Assembly (NCBI RefSeq): GCF_900115975.1
Contig: NZ_FOYM01000030.1
Span: forward strand, 1 to 48,012
DNA: 48,012 nt
From: Desulfoscipio geothermicus DSM 3669
GTDB lineage: Bacteria > Bacillota > Desulfotomaculia > Desulfotomaculales > Desulfallaceae
Reading direction: 5' to 3'
The number at the start of each line of letters is the position of its first letter. Position 1 is the first letter of the stretch. Positions 32,977 to 40,627 of the stretch are shown here, piece after piece. The notes under the pieces were generated by a model, which saw only the letters and a program-made list of their open reading frames with translations, made no database searches and was not told the origin of the DNA. Position numbers and translations under genes: made by a program.

Positions 32977-33291
32977 ATGTCTATAAAGGTTGGTGGGTAT
33001 ACGTTTGAAGGACCGTATTCATCAACGAACAGCTTGGAGGACAGGTCGGGCGTTTATGCAATTTTGTGTACTACGGGCGATGCAAACACTTATTCCTTGA
33101 TTGATGTCGGGGAATCTTCGGAAGTGAAAACCAGGGTGGAGAATCATGACCGCGCGGGTTGCTGGAGTGAAAATTGTTTAAATACCTTAAGATGCGCAGT
33201 TTATTATACCCCGCATAAACAGCAAGCGGGTCGTAAGGAAATTGAACAAGAGATACGCGACAAATATAGTATTCCTTGCGGCGAAAGGTAA
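32977..33291 (+). CDS. Small GIY-YIG-like protein
   Basis: A 104-residue protein with AGGAG eight bases before the ATG. The succession GVYAIL, then LIDVGESSEVKTRVENHDRAGCW, and a late Glu in KEIEQEI fits a single GIY-YIG nuclease-like fold (first strand GVY, second strand IDVG, then Arg and Glu). No other domain is attached. The family of free-standing small GIY-YIG-like proteins is poorly characterised. It is 65 bases upstream of the membrane-protein/graspetide operon and could be part of it or an unrelated passenger in this inserted block. Confidence 0.6.
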   Translation: MSIKVGGYTFEGPYSSTNSLEDRSGVYAILCTTGDANTYSLIDVGESSEVKTRVENHDRAGCWSENCLNTLRCAVYYTPHKQQAGRKEIEQEIRDKYSIPCGER

Positions 33292-33355
33292 AATGAAGTA
33301 GGTTAGTTAACTGGCTCACGGTGCTTGGTTTTTTATGGTATAACGAGGTAAGTTC

Positions 33356-34000
33356 ATGCCGAAGCTAACCAGGATAATTAAAAATATTGGACAACTGTTT
33401 TGGCCTTTTCTCGAAGGTGAAGTCAAACCGGATACAACTATTTATACCTGCGAAAAAAGGATGTTGCAGGAAATTGAAAATATACAAGATGTTCCATTGC
33501 TTAATCAATTTGCTTCCATGGCTGAAAAACTATACCTGGAAGAAAAAGAGCGCTTACAAACCGTAGAAGGAAAGGGAGCAACCTTTTTAGGAACATCCGG
33601 ATTTGCAGCAACACTGCTTATTTGGTTGGCTCAAATTGTAGTTGATAAAAGTTTTTTTAAAAATGATTGCTGGTTTTCAATCATGATCTTGACATTATAT
33701 ATAGCCACACAGGTTTATTTCTTGAGAACCATTTATCTTTCAGCACGGTGCCTGTCGCGTCGGGGATACCGTGCCATAGACAGAAGAATAGTTTTACCGG
33801 ATTCCGGTATTAACCAAAGCCAATATTTGAAAAGGTTGGCTGTAATGTATGTGGCCAATTATTCTCATAATCGCAGGGTGACCAATGAAAAAACGGATTT
33901 GGTGGCTCTGGCGCAGGAAAATTTTATGCGGGCTGTTATCTGCATTGGAGTTATAGGAATATTTTTCATTGCCCAGAAGGCTTTTGCTCAATTAGTTTAA
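33356..34000 (+). CDS. Three-TM membrane protein in the graspetide operon
   Basis: A 214-residue protein I cannot assign to a family. Soluble helical residues ~25-75 (EIENIQDVPLLNQFASMAEKLYLEEKERLQ) lead into two adjacent membrane helices (about 80-97 and 105-125). A basic cytoplasmic stretch (SARCLSRRGYRAIDRR) follows, and a third helix (~190-210) lies at the C-terminus. The pre-TM helix plus two-TM hairpin is reminiscent of SLATT-like 2TM effectors, but only loosely. The gene ends 21 bases before the first precursor gene, with an unbroken operon after it. A role in export, localisation or immunity for the peptide is therefore plausible. GAGG lies a few bases before the ATG. Confidence 0.65.
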   Translation: MPKLTRIIKNIGQLFWPFLEGEVKPDTTIYTCEKRMLQEIENIQDVPLLNQFASMAEKLYLEEKERLQTVEGKGATFLGTSGFAATLLIWLAQIVVDKSFFKNDCWFSIMILTLYIATQVYFLRTIYLSARCLSRRGYRAIDRRIVLPDSGINQSQYLKRLAVMYVANYSHNRRVTNEKTDLVALAQENFMRAVICIGVIGIFFIAQKAFAQLV

Positions 34001-34021
34001 ATTTAAAATGAAGGGGGTAAC

Positions 34022-34261
34022 ATGCCGCGCCCGTTTATCGCCATGTTTGCGTCGCCGGTGGAGCAGGAGTGCATAAATCTTAAATATGATTATGGGAAAG
34101 ATATTTCGGTAACAGGTGATAATCAACCAATTATTTCAGTCAATTATCCGTGCAATGAATTGTTGACAAAAACAGAAGTTCAAAGGGAAGATGACGATGA
34201 TGCTTTCGATTTTCTGACGAAAACAAAAGTTGAACGGGAAGATGACGACGATTATTTTTAG
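34022..34261 (+). CDS. Graspetide-type precursor peptide 1, two core repeats
   Basis: A 79-residue peptide with AGGGGG five bases before the ATG. Near the N-terminus is PFIAMFASP (residues 4-12), which resembles the PFFARFL leader motif recognised by microviridin-type ATP-grasp enzymes. The C-terminal third holds two near-identical repeats with a 17-residue period: LTKTEVQREDDDDAFD (48-63) and LTKTKVEREDDDDYF (65-79). Each offers two Thr donors (49/51, 66/68) and a Glu-Asp cluster as acceptors, the pattern expected for omega-ester (possibly also amide) crosslinks. The acidic tail ends the protein. The genes for precursor 2 and the ATP-grasp enzyme follow immediately. Confidence 0.8.
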   Translation: MPRPFIAMFASPVEQECINLKYDYGKDISVTGDNQPIISVNYPCNELLTKTEVQREDDDDAFDFLTKTKVEREDDDDYF

Positions 34262-34274
34262 GGAGGCACTTGGC

Positions 34275-34481
34275 ATGAACGTATTTATTGGCCAGTTTGC
34301 GGAAGCACTGCAAAAAAAACACTGTTTTTTTTCTTATTCGGAAGCCAAAGAAGTTAATGTTAACAGCGATGACCCAGAAAAAATATTTATCCTCACCGAT
34401 ACGGCGGAGGCCGAGCTGTTAACTAAAACATTTGTTGAAAGAGAAGACGACGATGAAGGTTTCGATGACTTATACCGGTAG
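34275..34481 (+). CDS. Graspetide-type precursor peptide 2, single core
   Basis: A 68-residue peptide; ATG 34275 is fixed by GGGAGG eight bases upstream. FIGQFAEAL at residues 4-12 parallels the PFIAMFASP segment of precursor 1 and is probably the leader recognition element. The C-terminus carries a single core, LTKTFVEREDDDEGFDDLYR (49-68), matching the precursor 1 repeats at the Thr-Lys-Thr and Arg-Glu-Asp-Asp-Asp positions. The middle part is unrelated to precursor 1. Its coding sequence overlaps the ATP-grasp gene by about 17 bases, so production of substrate and enzyme is coupled. Confidence 0.8.
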   Translation: MNVFIGQFAEALQKKHCFFSYSEAKEVNVNSDDPEKIFILTDTAEAELLTKTFVEREDDDEGFDDLYR

Positions 34482-35460
34482 GGATTTAATTTTGCTCCTA
34501 ACCAACAAGGAGGATCTTACTGCCGATTTTGTTGTGTTGGAATTGCAAAAGCGAAATATACCCTATTTCAGGTTTAATACCGAGGATTTCCCTTATAAAA
34601 TAAAGGCCGGGATTTCGTGCCGCAACAGCTTGGTAAACGGTTATATTGACGACGGAAAGAATATCATTGATCTAAAAGGGGTTAAAAGCATCTGGTATAG
34701 AAGGCCAAAACGGGCAGTTCCGGGCGAAAATATTAATAACGAATTTGAGCGTTTTTGTAGAATGGAATCTTGGTATTTTCTCCGTGGACTGTGGGAAAAT
34801 ATCGACTGCTTCTGGGTCAGCCACCCCTATAATTTGGAAAAAGCGAGGAGCAAGATTAGACAGTTGGCTGTTGCGCAACAAATCGGGTTGAAAATTCCAG
34901 ATACCCTGGTATCCAACAACCCGTCGGAAGTAAAACGTTTTTTTGAAGAATTGAAGGGGGAAATGGTGGTCAAGCCGGTACGGTCGGGGCTTGTACGGGG
35001 AGATGTGAAAGATTATGTTATTTATACAAGTAAAGTCTCGGTTGAGCATTTGGAAAAATTGGACGGCCTGAAGTTTGCCCCTTCTATTTTCCAGGCGTGC
35101 ATCCCTAAAAAATATGACATCAGGGTAACCGTTATCGGTGAAAAAGTTTTTCCGGTGGAAATCCATTCTCAAAGTAACCCGGAAGCTGTAATTGATTGGA
35201 GAAAACCTCAGGATGTGAAGCTGGAACACCGGGTCCATGACCTCCCTGTTGAAATAAAAACAAAATGTTTGCAACTTGTAAAGTTTTATGGTATCCAATT
35301 TGCGGCTATTGACTTGGTTCTCTCCAGGGACGGTAAGTATTATTTTCTTGAACTGAACCCAAACGGCCAGTGGGCCTGGATAGAACAGAGAACTGGTATA
35401 CCACTAACGGAGAGTTTGGTTGATTTGTTAGTTAATCTTGACTCTGACGCGTGTAAGTGA
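34465..35460 (+). CDS. ATP-grasp ligase of the MvdC/MvdD (graspetide) family
   Basis: About 331 residues from ATG 34465 (GAAGG five bases upstream; ATG 34453 is an alternative). The start DLILLLTNKEDLTADFVVLELQ, then FRFNTEDFP, is the pre-ATP-grasp domain typical of MvdD-like maturases. WYRRP and HPYNLEKARSKIRQLAVAQQIGLKIPDTLVSN follow. The ATP-grasp core has MVVKPVRSG, DIRVTVIG and the Mg-binding ELNPNGQW. These enzymes phosphorylate Asp/Glu side chains and join them to Thr/Ser (ester) or Lys (amide) of a precursor peptide. Two such precursors lie immediately upstream, one of them overlapping. No separate second ligase is present. Confidence 0.88.
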   Translation: MTYTGRDLILLLTNKEDLTADFVVLELQKRNIPYFRFNTEDFPYKIKAGISCRNSLVNGYIDDGKNIIDLKGVKSIWYRRPKRAVPGENINNEFERFCRMESWYFLRGLWENIDCFWVSHPYNLEKARSKIRQLAVAQQIGLKIPDTLVSNNPSEVKRFFEELKGEMVVKPVRSGLVRGDVKDYVIYTSKVSVEHLEKLDGLKFAPSIFQACIPKKYDIRVTVIGEKVFPVEIHSQSNPEAVIDWRKPQDVKLEHRVHDLPVEIKTKCLQLVKFYGIQFAAIDLVLSRDGKYYFLELNPNGQWAWIEQRTGIPLTESLVDLLVNLDSDACK

Positions 35461-35831
35461 AAAATTAAGTAATAATGTTACGGGATGTAAATCTGTTAAA
35501 TGGAAACTTTAATTGGTATGGAGCGAGGTTTTAAGGTAAAGTGGGTCTTGCCCGGGGTTGCATTATTTTTAAATGGGACAGGTCTACAGATTGTTTAGAA
35601 GGAGTGCTTCGCGAGCAATTTCAGAAGGCAAAAAGAGATGTCAGTTAATGAATAACATCAATGAATTTGCTAATGGTTTCGTAGAAGTATATTATAACCT
35701 TACCTCATATATAGATAAAAAATAAGTTAATTAATGCTTAAGAATGAAATTCCATTGGTCTCCAAGCTTTTGTTGCTGCACGAGGGCGTTAAGGTGCTCA
35801 TTTTTTTAAAGCTGAAAATAGGTGAGTTATT
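35461..35831. other. Degenerate interval with gene remnants
   Basis: No intact gene. Short coding-like pieces are visible: MNNINEFANGFVEVYYN from 35648, and, from about 35742, EIPLVSKLLLLHEGVKVLI. The latter resembles the LMLHEGV part of the pseudogene at 32148 and shares CACGAGGGCGTT with it at the DNA level. This looks like a decayed second copy, marking the downstream edge of the inserted block. Confidence 0.5.
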
Positions 35832-36923
35832 ATGAAGCCATTTTATAAAGTTTGTGCTGTAATTCTAACATATGGCGAGAGGAAATACTTACTTGAGCAA
35901 GTTATAGATTCGTTGATGAGGCAAACGTACCCACTTAACAAAATCATTATTGTAGATAATGCTGCTGATAAAAAAACCGGCGAATTTCTAAGCAATCTAG
36001 CTCGGTTTAACTCCAAAATAAGTATTATATATTTAAATGAGAACACTGGTTCTGCTAAAGGTTATAAAATAGGTATAAAGGAAGCGTGCAAAATTGCGTG
36101 TGATTATGTTTGGCTTTTAGACGACGACAATATGCCTGAAGATAATGCGCTTGAAGAGTTGATTTGTGCGTGGGATGCCTTACATGTAAACAGTTTAAAT
36201 ACTATAACCGCTCTATTATCTTTAAGGTTAGATCGAAAGCAGTATGTTAAGGTGGCAGAAGGTGGAAGTGTAAAAAAATACTTCGGAAAACAGAACAGTT
36301 TTTTAGGTTTTCATCTTGTAGATATACCTAGCAAGCTAATTAACAAAATAGCTGTTTCTTTTCAAAAAAGTAACGTTAAACAAGTACAGCTTGCTAATAT
36401 TAATTTAAAAAATGTTGATGTTCCTTATGCCCCTTATGGTGGATTATTTCTCCATAAGAATATAATTGATTATATTGGATATCCTGATGAGAATTTTTAT
36501 CTGTACAGTGACGATCATGACTTTACATACAGAATTACCCAATTAGGAGGAAGAATTGCGTTAATACCTTCCAGTAAAATAATAGATATAGATAAATCCT
36601 GGCACATAGAACGAGGAAACAAATTAAGCTTTATTCCTCAATTTATAAAAAAAATCAATGAAAATAATATGTTTAGAATCTATTATAGTATTAGAAATAG
36701 GATTTATTTTGAAAAAAATAATGTTGTAAATAATCTTTTTATTTATTACTTAAATACGTTTATTTATTCTTTTTGGGTATCTTTAGTTTCTATTTTCGGA
36801 GTTATAATTTCCCCCAAAAACCAATTTGCAAAGATATTATTAGTATATTACATAAGCGTAAAAGATGGCTTATTTGGTAAGTTAGGAAAGCGAAACGATT
36901 GGGGATTTAATTATAAAAATTGA
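35832..36923 (+). CDS. Family 2 glycosyltransferase
   Basis: A 363-residue GT-A enzyme. The N-terminal nucleotide-binding strand VCAVILTYGERKYLLEQVIDSL and IIVDNAADKK are followed by NENTGSAKGYKIGI and the metal-binding DDDN (VWLLDDDNMPED, about residues 96-107). YSDDHDFTYRITQLGGRI is a GlfT/rhamnosyltransferase-like element. One hydrophobic segment lies near ~300-325. It would add one sugar to the lipid-linked repeat unit. Donor unknown; dTDP-rhamnose is possible. Base composition is strikingly AT-rich compared with the rml genes. Confidence 0.87.
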   Translation: MKPFYKVCAVILTYGERKYLLEQVIDSLMRQTYPLNKIIIVDNAADKKTGEFLSNLARFNSKISIIYLNENTGSAKGYKIGIKEACKIACDYVWLLDDDNMPEDNALEELICAWDALHVNSLNTITALLSLRLDRKQYVKVAEGGSVKKYFGKQNSFLGFHLVDIPSKLINKIAVSFQKSNVKQVQLANINLKNVDVPYAPYGGLFLHKNIIDYIGYPDENFYLYSDDHDFTYRITQLGGRIALIPSSKIIDIDKSWHIERGNKLSFIPQFIKKINENNMFRIYYSIRNRIYFEKNNVVNNLFIYYLNTFIYSFWVSLVSIFGVIISPKNQFAKILLVYYISVKDGLFGKLGKRNDWGFNYKN

Positions 36924-36940
36924 TATAGCTTCTTGAGAGG

Positions 36941-38305
36941 ATGAAAATTTTGCAAATAACAGTCATAGGATGCGGCTACGTTGGTCTTACTACATCCGTA
37001 GCTCTTGCATACATAGGCCACCGGGTACATTGCATAGATCAAAACCAGGAGCGTGTTCAAGCTTTACAAAATGGCATTGTTCCCATGCATGAAATGGGCG
37101 TAGCGGAACTATTAGGGCAATTACGCGACCGTATTTCATTCGGTCGCTGGGATTCTTTCAACCTTACTACTGAAGTGATAATTATTGCTGTAGGCACGCC
37201 GCGTAAAGATAACGGGGAAGCCGATACATCCTATGTAGAAGCGGTAGCTCGAGAATTAGGACAGCGTTTATCAGGAGACGGATTACCTATTATTGTGAAT
37301 AAATCTACCGTACCTATAGGTTCGGCCCGGCGTGTGGAATCAGTGGTAAGTTATTATCTAAAAAGCCGCGGGATTAATATACCTGTAACAGTTGCATCAA
37401 ATCCCGAGTTTTTACGGGAAGGCGTTGCCCTCTATGATACTTTCTATCCTGACCGTATTGTAGTTGGGGCTAATCAAGGTGAGGCTATTAATATTTTGCG
37501 AGAAATGTATGCCCCCATTCTGGAACAAACTTTTATTCCACCCGAATTTTTGCCTAGACCGGACAGTTATAATCTTCCGGCTTTCATTACTACCACCCCG
37601 ACCAGTGCGGAACTTATAAAGTACGCCGCAAATACATTCCTGGCCATGAAAATATCTTATATTAATGAAATAGCCGGGCTTGCTGAAAGGGTGGGTGCTG
37701 ATATTTTAGAAGTAGCTCGAGGTATTGGGTTGGATAAGCGGATCGGAGTGCAATATCTTAACGCTGGTATTGGGTGGGGCGGTAGTTGTTTTGGTAAGGA
37801 CGTGCAGGCTTTAATCCATACTGCCGGCCAGTATGATTATGATATGCCTTTGAGTAGCGCCACAATCCAGGTTAACTTACGCCAAAGGGAAGAAATTATT
37901 AGAAAGCTACAGTCTGCTCTTAAGGTTCTCCGTGGTAGTACAGTGGGGCTTTTAGGACTCTCTTTCAAGCCAGGCACAGATGACCTGCGTGATGCTCCTT
38001 CCATTACCGTGGCCAAGCGACTGATTGAAATGGGTGCTCATGTGAAGGCATATGACCCGGTGGCCATGGAAAACTGCCGCAAAAGTCACCCGGAGTTGGA
38101 TATGTTATATGCAAACAGTGCAGAGGAGCTTGCACACGGATCGGACGCTTTAGTGCTAGTAACCGAGTGGAAGGAATTTTTAAGTTTACCATATAACCAA
38201 CTGGGGAAATTAATGAGGCAGAAAGTAATAGTAGATGGACGAAATGTATTAGACAGGCAGTTGCTAACCGAAGCAGGGTTTAATTATATTGGTGTTGGAC
38301 GTTAA
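36941..38305 (+). CDS. UDP-glucose 6-dehydrogenase-type nucleotide-sugar dehydrogenase
   Basis: Oxidises a UDP-hexose to the uronic acid in two NAD-dependent steps. The 454-residue protein has GCGYVGLTTSVALAYIGHRV (NAD site), VGTPRKDNGEADTSYV, NKSTVPIGSARR, SNPEFLREGVALYD, the substrate and linker helix EYIK-like ELIKYAANTFLAMKISYINE, and GWGGSCFGKD with the catalytic cysteine. The C-terminal domain (FKPGTDDLRDAPS) is complete. The next gene resembles UDP-glucuronate 4-epimerases, so glucuronic or galacturonic acid is likely in the polymer. ATG 36941 is preceded by GAGAGG. Confidence 0.94.
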   Translation: MKILQITVIGCGYVGLTTSVALAYIGHRVHCIDQNQERVQALQNGIVPMHEMGVAELLGQLRDRISFGRWDSFNLTTEVIIIAVGTPRKDNGEADTSYVEAVARELGQRLSGDGLPIIVNKSTVPIGSARRVESVVSYYLKSRGINIPVTVASNPEFLREGVALYDTFYPDRIVVGANQGEAINILREMYAPILEQTFIPPEFLPRPDSYNLPAFITTTPTSAELIKYAANTFLAMKISYINEIAGLAERVGADILEVARGIGLDKRIGVQYLNAGIGWGGSCFGKDVQALIHTAGQYDYDMPLSSATIQVNLRQREEIIRKLQSALKVLRGSTVGLLGLSFKPGTDDLRDAPSITVAKRLIEMGAHVKAYDPVAMENCRKSHPELDMLYANSAEELAHGSDALVLVTEWKEFLSLPYNQLGKLMRQKVIVDGRNVLDRQLLTEAGFNYIGVGR

Positions 38306-38328
38306 TTACTTTAATTAACAAGGAATGG

Positions 38329-39306
38329 ATGGTGCTTATGAACACAATATTGGTTACCGGAGCAGCAGGGTTTATAGGTAGTAAGGTTTCGGAACTGCTT
38401 CTTACCCAGGGCTACAATGTAATAGGAATAGATAATCTTAACGAATATTATGATGTAAGGCTTAAATTGTGGCGCTTAGACAATCTCAAGAAATATACTA
38501 ACTTTAAATTTTATCAGGTTGATATTGAAAACGTTGAAGCTTTAAAAATAATATACCAGTTACATTGCCTTGATGCGGTAATAAATGAGGCAGCTCGGGC
38601 CGGTGTTCGTTATAGTTTGGAGAACCCTCACATTTATTTTTCAACCAATGCGGCTGGGTGCCTCAATATATTAGAATTATGCAGGGAATACAAAGTGCCC
38701 AAATTTATTTTGGCTTCAACTTCATCCCTTTACGCCGGGCAGGAAACACCTTTCTATGAAGATTTACCTGTTAATACTCCCATTTCTCCCTATGCTGCTT
38801 CTAAAAAATCAGCCGAAGCCATGGCATATACTTATCATTATCTATATGGCCTTGACGTAACGGTATTGCGCTACTTTACGGTATACGGCCCTGCGGGAAG
38901 GCCGGATATGAGTTATTTTAGGTTTATTAAGTGGATTATGGAAGGAAGTCCTTTAGAAATTTACGGCGATGGCAGTCAGAGCAGAGATTTTACTTATATA
39001 GATGATATTGCTAGAGGAACCATTAATGCCTTAAAACCTATGGGCTATAAAGTAATTAACCTTGGAAATAGCAATCCCGATCGTCTTTCTAGAATGATCC
39101 AACTAATTGAAAAATATACGGGCAATAAGGCCCGGTTCAAGTACAAAGAGTTTCACAAGGCTGATATGTCCGCTACTTGGGCGGATATTAGTAAAGCACG
39201 GCTGGTTTTGGGATGGGAACCAATGATAAGCTTGGAAGAAGGTATTAAGAATACGGTAGATTGGGTAATAAATAATTGGGAATGGGTGGCTAGTATTAAA
39301 ATTTAA
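38329..39306 (+). CDS. NAD-dependent epimerase, UDP-glucuronate 4-epimerase-like
   Basis: An extended SDR of 325 residues with GAAGFIGSKVSELL as NAD motif, then DNLNEYYDVRLKLWRL, a phrase typical of UDP-glucuronate 4-epimerases. NEAARAGVRYSLENP, the catalytic STSSLY with YAASKKSAE (YxxxK), and YGDGSQSRDFTYIDDI are also present. It likely converts the UDP-GlcA made by the preceding dehydrogenase to UDP-GalA. ATG 38329 and ATG 38338 are both possible; AAGGA and GGATGG lie just ahead. Confidence 0.88.
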   Translation: MVLMNTILVTGAAGFIGSKVSELLLTQGYNVIGIDNLNEYYDVRLKLWRLDNLKKYTNFKFYQVDIENVEALKIIYQLHCLDAVINEAARAGVRYSLENPHIYFSTNAAGCLNILELCREYKVPKFILASTSSLYAGQETPFYEDLPVNTPISPYAASKKSAEAMAYTYHYLYGLDVTVLRYFTVYGPAGRPDMSYFRFIKWIMEGSPLEIYGDGSQSRDFTYIDDIARGTINALKPMGYKVINLGNSNPDRLSRMIQLIEKYTGNKARFKYKEFHKADMSATWADISKARLVLGWEPMISLEEGIKNTVDWVINNWEWVASIKI

Positions 39307-39439
39307 CAGTAAACAATAAAATGTAAATCTTTTGGGGTTTATCTGTTATTTATTGTTTCCCCTAATTTTAGGTGTTGCTTTAGTAGGTTTATATATGGCC
39401 TATAATTTATTGTTAAAATTTTTGTCGAGGATTTTCTAT

Positions 39440-40627
39440 ATGAAAGTGCTATTTATTAATACGCTATACTATCCTAACATTGTTGGCGGTGCTGAACGTT
39501 CGGTACAATTTTTAGCTGAGGCTTTAGTGCATGAGAGCCATAATTCAGTGGTTATAAGCACAATGCCGGGGACAGGAGTGCAAACCGGTGAAGTCAATGG
39601 AGTTAAAGTATACTATGTTGGGCTAAAAAATTTTTACTGGCCTTTCAGGGATAAACAAAACCCGGCTTTATTAAAACCATTTTGGCATTTGATTGACTCT
39701 TATAATCCCTTTATGGCCAAGGAAGTTGATAAGATTATCGAGAAAGAAAGGCCGGACGTGGTGCACACCAATAATTTGGCGGGCTTTTCCGTTACAGTGT
39801 GGCCCGTAGTTAAAAGAAGGGGGCTGTCCCTGGTACATACAATCAGGGATTATTACTTACTTTGCCCTGCTTCGAATATGTTTAAGCATAATAGTAATTG
39901 TGAGAAGCAGTGTGGAATCTGCCGCATTTATTCTAAACCGAGAGGTTATTATTCTAATTTGGTAAATGTAGTAGTCGGGAACAGCAAATTCATACTTGAA
40001 AAACATATATTACAAGGTCTTTTCCCTTCAGCAAAACAAAGGGTCGTATTTAATGCTTATAAAAGTAATAGCGTACCTGTAATATCTCGGAAACATAAGC
40101 CAATGAGATTTGGGTACATTGGTCAACTTAATCAGGCTAAGGGTGTAGAATTTATACTCAAAGCTATTATGAATAGTAATATCGAAAATTTTACTTTAGA
40201 CGTAGCGGGGCGAGGCAATCCGGAATACGAAAACTATTTAAAAAAACAAAGTACAAGTAATGTTTGCTTTTTAGGTTTTGTTCAGCCGGAAAATTTTTTT
40301 TCTCAAATTGATGTACTTTTTGTTCCTTCTCTTTGGCACGAACCGCTACCTAGAACTATCTTTGAAGCTTATTCATATGGCATACCGGTAGTTGGTTCTA
40401 ATCGCGGAGGGATTCCTGAATTAATCGAGGAGGGGCGGACAGGATTTCTTTTTGACCCCGATAGGCCTGAAGAATTCTTAAAAATAATTGTTAAATTAGT
40501 GAATAATCCAGATTTGGTGTATAACATGCGTGAAGCATGTTTAAAGAAGGCCGAGGAATTTACGCCGGAAAGGATAATTAAGCAATATTTGCAAGTTTAT
40601 TTTGAATCTCTTGAGAAGGATTGCTAA
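39440..40627 (+). CDS. Family 4-type (GT-B) glycosyltransferase
   Basis: I start the protein at ATG 39440 (CGAGG nine bases upstream; begins MKVLFINTLYYPNIVGGAE). The longer open frame from 39332 adds a 36-residue hydrophobic stretch with no ribosome site. Of ~395 residues, the N-terminal Rossmann half has GGAERSVQFLAEAL and HTNNLAGFSV. The C-terminal half has FGYIGQLNQAKGVEFIL, then LFVPSLWHEPLPRTIFEAYSYGIPVVGSNRGGIPELI, with the conserved Glu residues of retaining GT4 enzymes. A CPASN...CEKQCGIC segment (~150-180) with several Cys is typical of a subgroup of these enzymes. Donor sugar unknown. Confidence 0.9.
   Translation: MKVLFINTLYYPNIVGGAERSVQFLAEALVHESHNSVVISTMPGTGVQTGEVNGVKVYYVGLKNFYWPFRDKQNPALLKPFWHLIDSYNPFMAKEVDKIIEKERPDVVHTNNLAGFSVTVWPVVKRRGLSLVHTIRDYYLLCPASNMFKHNSNCEKQCGICRIYSKPRGYYSNLVNVVVGNSKFILEKHILQGLFPSAKQRVVFNAYKSNSVPVISRKHKPMRFGYIGQLNQAKGVEFILKAIMNSNIENFTLDVAGRGNPEYENYLKKQSTSNVCFLGFVQPENFFSQIDVLFVPSLWHEPLPRTIFEAYSYGIPVVGSNRGGIPELIEEGRTGFLFDPDRPEEFLKIIVKLVNNPDLVYNMREACLKKAEEFTPERIIKQYLQVYFESLEKDC

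Noticed and set aside
39332-39439. Hydrophobic N-terminal extension of the glycosyltransferase
   Set aside because: TTG start without ribosome site; ATG 39440 with CGAGG begins exactly where GT4 proteins normally start.
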